From JBAYVY01 sp041674345 (GTDB lineage Bacteria > Planctomycetota > Phycisphaerae > Phycisphaerales > Zrk34): a stretch of 7,689 nucleotides of DNA. The notes beneath the pieces are model-generated. The model made no database searches and had not been told where the DNA came from. It worked only from the letters and a program-made list of their open reading frames with translations. This document shows positions 5,999-7,689 of the stretch, in pieces. A program made the position numbers and the translations under genes. Numbering within the stretch: position 1 is the stretch's first letter; each line of letters opens with the position of its first letter. The DNA lies in NCBI GenBank assembly GCA_041674345.1, contig JBAYVY010000169.1, forward strand, positions 1 to 7,689. The letters are read 5' to 3'.

Positions 5999-6016
5999 AT
6001 TTTGGATACGTGGGAT

Positions 6017-6039
6017 TCCGGGAGGCCGGGGAACCCGGA
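6017..6039. terminator. GC-rich hairpin in the nrfA/lpxR convergent gap
   Basis: TCCGGG (6017-6022) can pair with CCCGGA (6034-6039); alternatively CCGGG (6026-6030) pairs with CCCGG (6034-6038) around GAA. No long T-tract follows, so termination is only a possibility. Confidence 0.25.
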
Positions 6040-6062
6040 CTTTCACCCCCGCAATGACTCAG

Positions 6063-6105
6063 GCCGGAAGTAAAGTGAAGAGATGCACCACTTTCCACTT
6101 CCGCC
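6063..6105. terminator. stem-loop between convergent nrfA and lpxR-like genes, with CCACTT-type repeats
   Basis: GCCGGAAGTAAAGTG (6063-6077) pairs with CACTTTCCACTTCCGCC (6089-6105), with a small bulge and an 11-base loop. The right arm continues to 6121 as repeats of CCACTT/CCCACTT. It sits 20 bases past the lpxR-like stop codon on that gene's transcript and also downstream of nrfA, so a bidirectional terminator is plausible; a dispersed intergenic repeat is the alternative. Confidence 0.4.
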
Positions 6106-6124
6106 TTCCCACTTCCCACTTTCC

Positions 6125-7225
6125 TCAGAACCAGTACGTGATTTTCAAACTGACCGCGCCGTACTTGTCGGCGTATTGCTGATGATAGAACGTGTCGGTG
6201 AGGAAGGTGACGGCATAGTTCAACTCAACGCTGAACGGATCGTAGTGATAGGCGACGGCGGTGCCGAACTGGAACTCGGCAACCAAGGGGCGGGAATCGA
6301 CGGTGTGTTCTTCGTGCTGAAAATCGGAACCATCAAGGAAGTGATCGTACTGAACGGCGCGGCCGGTGGCGCGGCCGAAGACATAAAAACTGAGGCCCTG
6401 TTGCTGGGGACCGGCGAGGGCTTCGCCGGAGGCCAGATCGGCGAGGCGCGCGGGGCCGAAGTCGTTGGGCATGTTCCAGCCGAGACGGAGGACGCCGCCG
6501 GCGTCGGCGTAGCGTTGGACGGTGCCGAGGGAGAGGGAGACGGCGGGGATGAGTTCGACACGTAAATTACCGGTCAGCCGATCAAAGAATGTTTGCTCGC
6601 TGTATGCCATGTCATAGATGAGTTGATCGGTGCGGGTCGGATCATGGCCGAGCAAATTAAGCCGCCATTTTTTGCGGTAGGTCAGTTGGAAGGTGGGTTC
6701 GTCGCCGAGTTGATGTCGCCAGCCGTTGGGCCGGTCGGCGTTGACCCATTCGTGGATGGATTTCTGGATGGGTTCGGCGAGGGAGGACTCGCCGATGGTG
6801 CCGATGTCGAGTTGGATGTGATCAAGCGTGGTGCGATGTTCGTCGGCGCGTTGCCAGTATCCGCCGAGATAGAGATAGCCGGCGTAGGGCGCGTCGTTGG
6901 TGATGATGGATTTGGGCCCGAGATTTTCGGGACTGAACATGAGCTGGCCGAGGGTGAAGCCGATCGCGGTGTCGGGTTCATCAAGGGGCCAGGTGATATG
7001 GATGGCGGTGCCGTTGGTGTAGTGGCGGTCGGACGGCTCGATGCGGTTGAGCGGGGTCGAATCATTTTCCCAGAAAAGCGTGAACCTGAACGGATGAGGT
7101 TGCGGCGACTGTCGCGGCTGCGGCTGCGACGGTGAGGGAGCCGCGACATCCTCGGCGGGCGCGACGGCGACGCACAACCCAACCCACCCGGCGACGAACA
7201 CGGCTGCGAGAACAAACCTCTTCAT
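6125..7225 (-). CDS. LpxR-family outer-membrane protein (lipid A 3'-O-deacylase-like, DUF2219)
   Basis: A 366-residue protein with a signal peptide (hydrophobic 4-22, cleavage probably after Ala24 of APA), a Pro/Ser/Gln-rich linker at about 29-45, and a beta-barrel body. LpxR-family landmarks are present: FWENDSTP (51-58), SDRHYTNG (65-72), DAPYAGYLYLGG (111-122), IGESSLAEPIQKSIHEW (144-160), NGWRHQL (167-173), and a C-terminal strand YGAVSLKITYWF ending in Phe, as outer-membrane barrels do. Characterised LpxR enzymes remove the 3'-acyloxyacyl group of lipid A in a calcium-dependent way; here that activity is inferred from family only. I start it at the ATG at 7225, which has AAAGGGG upstream and begins the signal peptide; the frame stays open upstream to about 7430 but those residues would bury the signal peptide. 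Gene symbol withheld because orthology is unproven. Confidence 0.85.
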   Translation of the reverse strand: MKRFVLAAVFVAGWVGLCVAVAPAEDVAAPSPSQPQPRQSPQPHPFRFTLFWENDSTPLNRIEPSDRHYTNGTAIHITWPLDEPDTAIGFTLGQLMFSPENLGPKSIITNDAPYAGYLYLGGYWQRADEHRTTLDHIQLDIGTIGESSLAEPIQKSIHEWVNADRPNGWRHQLGDEPTFQLTYRKKWRLNLLGHDPTRTDQLIYDMAYSEQTFFDRLTGNLRVELIPAVSLSLGTVQRYADAGGVLRLGWNMPNDFGPARLADLASGEALAGPQQQGLSFYVFGRATGRAVQYDHFLDGSDFQHEEHTVDSRPLVAEFQFGTAVAYHYDPFSVELNYAVTFLTDTFYHQQYADKYGAVSLKITYWF

Positions 7226-7272
7226 GGCGTGACCCCTTTGCGAAAAATAAATCGCCGGTAGTTTAGCAGAGT

Positions 7273-7293
7273 CGCAATCCGCAGGCGATTGCG
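7273..7293. repeat. 7-bp inverted repeat CGCAATC...GATTGCG upstream of the lpxR-like gene
   Basis: CGCAATC (7273-7279) and GATTGCG (7287-7293) are perfect inverted repeats around a seven-base centre, about 48 bases upstream of the start codon. It may be an operator or a leader hairpin. No convincing -35/-10 pair was found around it. Confidence 0.3.
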
Positions 7294-7413
7294 AAGTGGA
7301 TGTCTGCACATATATCACATCGAGGGTAGCCGGATTCAGATCGGAGTAATTGGCTGATACGGCTGGGGCCTCCCAATCTTCATCAATGAGGTCATTGGCG
7401 ATATTGATTTCAG

Positions 7414-7542
7414 GTAACCGTTCACGGGGTCAAAAAGCATGGATTCTGCTTCAAAACGGCGGTAAGACGAGCCAATGTTCGACCATTTTTCGACAAACAT
7501 TCGTTTTTGGCTCAAAAACGGCGATCACCCGTGAACGGTTAC
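7414..7542. mobile_element. 129-bp MITE with IS66-type ends and perfect 8-bp target-site duplication
   Basis: The ends are perfect 15-bp inverted repeats: GTAACCGTTCACGGG at 7414-7428 and its reverse complement at 7528-7542. They are flanked immediately by identical 8-bp direct repeats GATTTCAG (7406-7413 and 7543-7550). IS66-family elements characteristically begin with GTAA and duplicate 8 bp of target, so the parent is very probably an IS66-type transposon. The 99-bp interior has no credible reading frame and contains an imperfect inverted repeat GAGCCA...TGGCTC (about 7468-7513). It depends on a transposase supplied from elsewhere. The perfect duplication suggests a recent insertion. Confidence 0.85.
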
Positions 7543-7653
7543 GATTTCAGGATCAAAGCCGGGCAAGGGTGCATGACAGTTTTCGCGGGGGGATAGCCGA
7601 CAAGATGTAGTGGCGGGTCGCTACGGACGGCGATCCGACGGCAGCCAACGAGC

Positions 7654-7661
7654 AAGGAGGT
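7654..7661 (+). promoter_or_regulatory. strong Shine-Dalgarno AAGGAGGT
   Basis: A near-perfect anti-16S match lies six bases before the ATG at 7668. It is the strongest ribosome site in the window and is the main reason for calling a gene start there. Confidence 0.75.
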
Positions 7662-7667
7662 TCCATC

Positions 7668-7689
7668 ATGGCGGCACGGACGACACGAC
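7668..7689 (+). CDS. start of an unidentified plus-strand gene (cut by the right edge)
   Basis: ATG at 7668 after a strong Shine-Dalgarno, encoding MAARTTR before the window ends. Seven residues are too few to recognise. It is divergent from the lpxR-like gene; the gap between the two (7226-7667) holds the IS66-type MITE and no other gene I can support. Confidence 0.6.

Noticed and set aside
6083..7135. Two plus-strand frames (160 and 180 codons) opposite the lpxR-like gene
   Set aside because: Gly/Val/Glu-rich antisense shadows; the minus-strand product has a signal peptide and family motifs.
7160..7175. Possible lipoprotein signal (VGLC) in the LpxR-like N-terminus
   Set aside because: The residue before Cys18 is Leu, not Gly/Ala/Ser, and a normal cleavage site APA follows at 22-24.
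7226..7318. GTG start 31 codons upstream of the lpxR-like ATG
   Set aside because: It would place a polar extension before a clear signal peptide, and AAAGGGG lies just before the ATG at 7225.
7350..7610. 86-codon plus-strand frame spanning the IS66-type MITE
   Set aside because: It exists only because of the inserted element, has no ribosome site and no recognisable domain.

Overview
The window looks like chromosomal DNA from a GC-rich Gram-negative bacterium, most probably a member of the Planctomycetota or a related PVC lineage. This rests on several things read together: strongly C/G-biased third codon positions, a CE7 esterase next to a ThuA-like gene, an NrfHA nitrite reductase whose first haem motif is CxxCH, an outer-membrane LpxR-type barrel protein, and clustered GACGAA/TTCGTC repeats between genes. 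The assignment is an inference; there is no rRNA or tRNA to anchor it.

Layout, left to right. Positions 1-350 hold the 5' end of an ISAzo13-like insertion sequence on the minus strand. It runs off the left edge and its transposase is split by a one-base frameshift in a G7 run. Positions 351-716 hold no convincing gene, only the minus-strand scraps next to the IS end. A plus-strand HAD-family phosphatase gene (717-1406) follows, with a TATAAT box six bases from its ATG and no Shine-Dalgarno. A 150-bp imperfect inverted repeat then separates it from the convergent minus-strand pair: a CE7 acetyl esterase (1584-2543) and, upstream of it, a ThuA-like protein (2619-3407), with an intrinsic terminator between the two. 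A divergent promoter region (3408-3596) leads into the plus-strand operon nrfH-nrfA (3597-5851). After nrfA comes a 273-bp spacer with an 88-bp MITE-like element and hairpins, then the convergent minus-strand lpxR-like gene (6125-7225). Upstream of that gene lies a 129-bp MITE with IS66-like ends and a perfect 8-bp target duplication. The first 22 bases of a plus-strand gene with a strong Shine-Dalgarno end the window.

How the genes work together. NrfH (membrane tetrahaem quinol dehydrogenase) and NrfA (pentahaem catalytic subunit) form a complete respiratory nitrite-to-ammonium reductase, so the organism can probably run dissimilatory nitrite reduction to ammonium or detoxify nitrite/NO. The esterase and ThuA-like protein suggest intracellular carbohydrate processing. 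The LpxR-like protein suggests lipid A trimming at the outer membrane. The HAD enzyme is a generic phosphatase. No functional link between these groups is evident; this is mostly ordinary chromosome. The most interesting material is the small mobile elements and repeats between genes (two non-autonomous elements with intact target duplications, and the large inverted repeat) together with the CxxCH-type NrfA. I did not find an obviously new multi-gene system.
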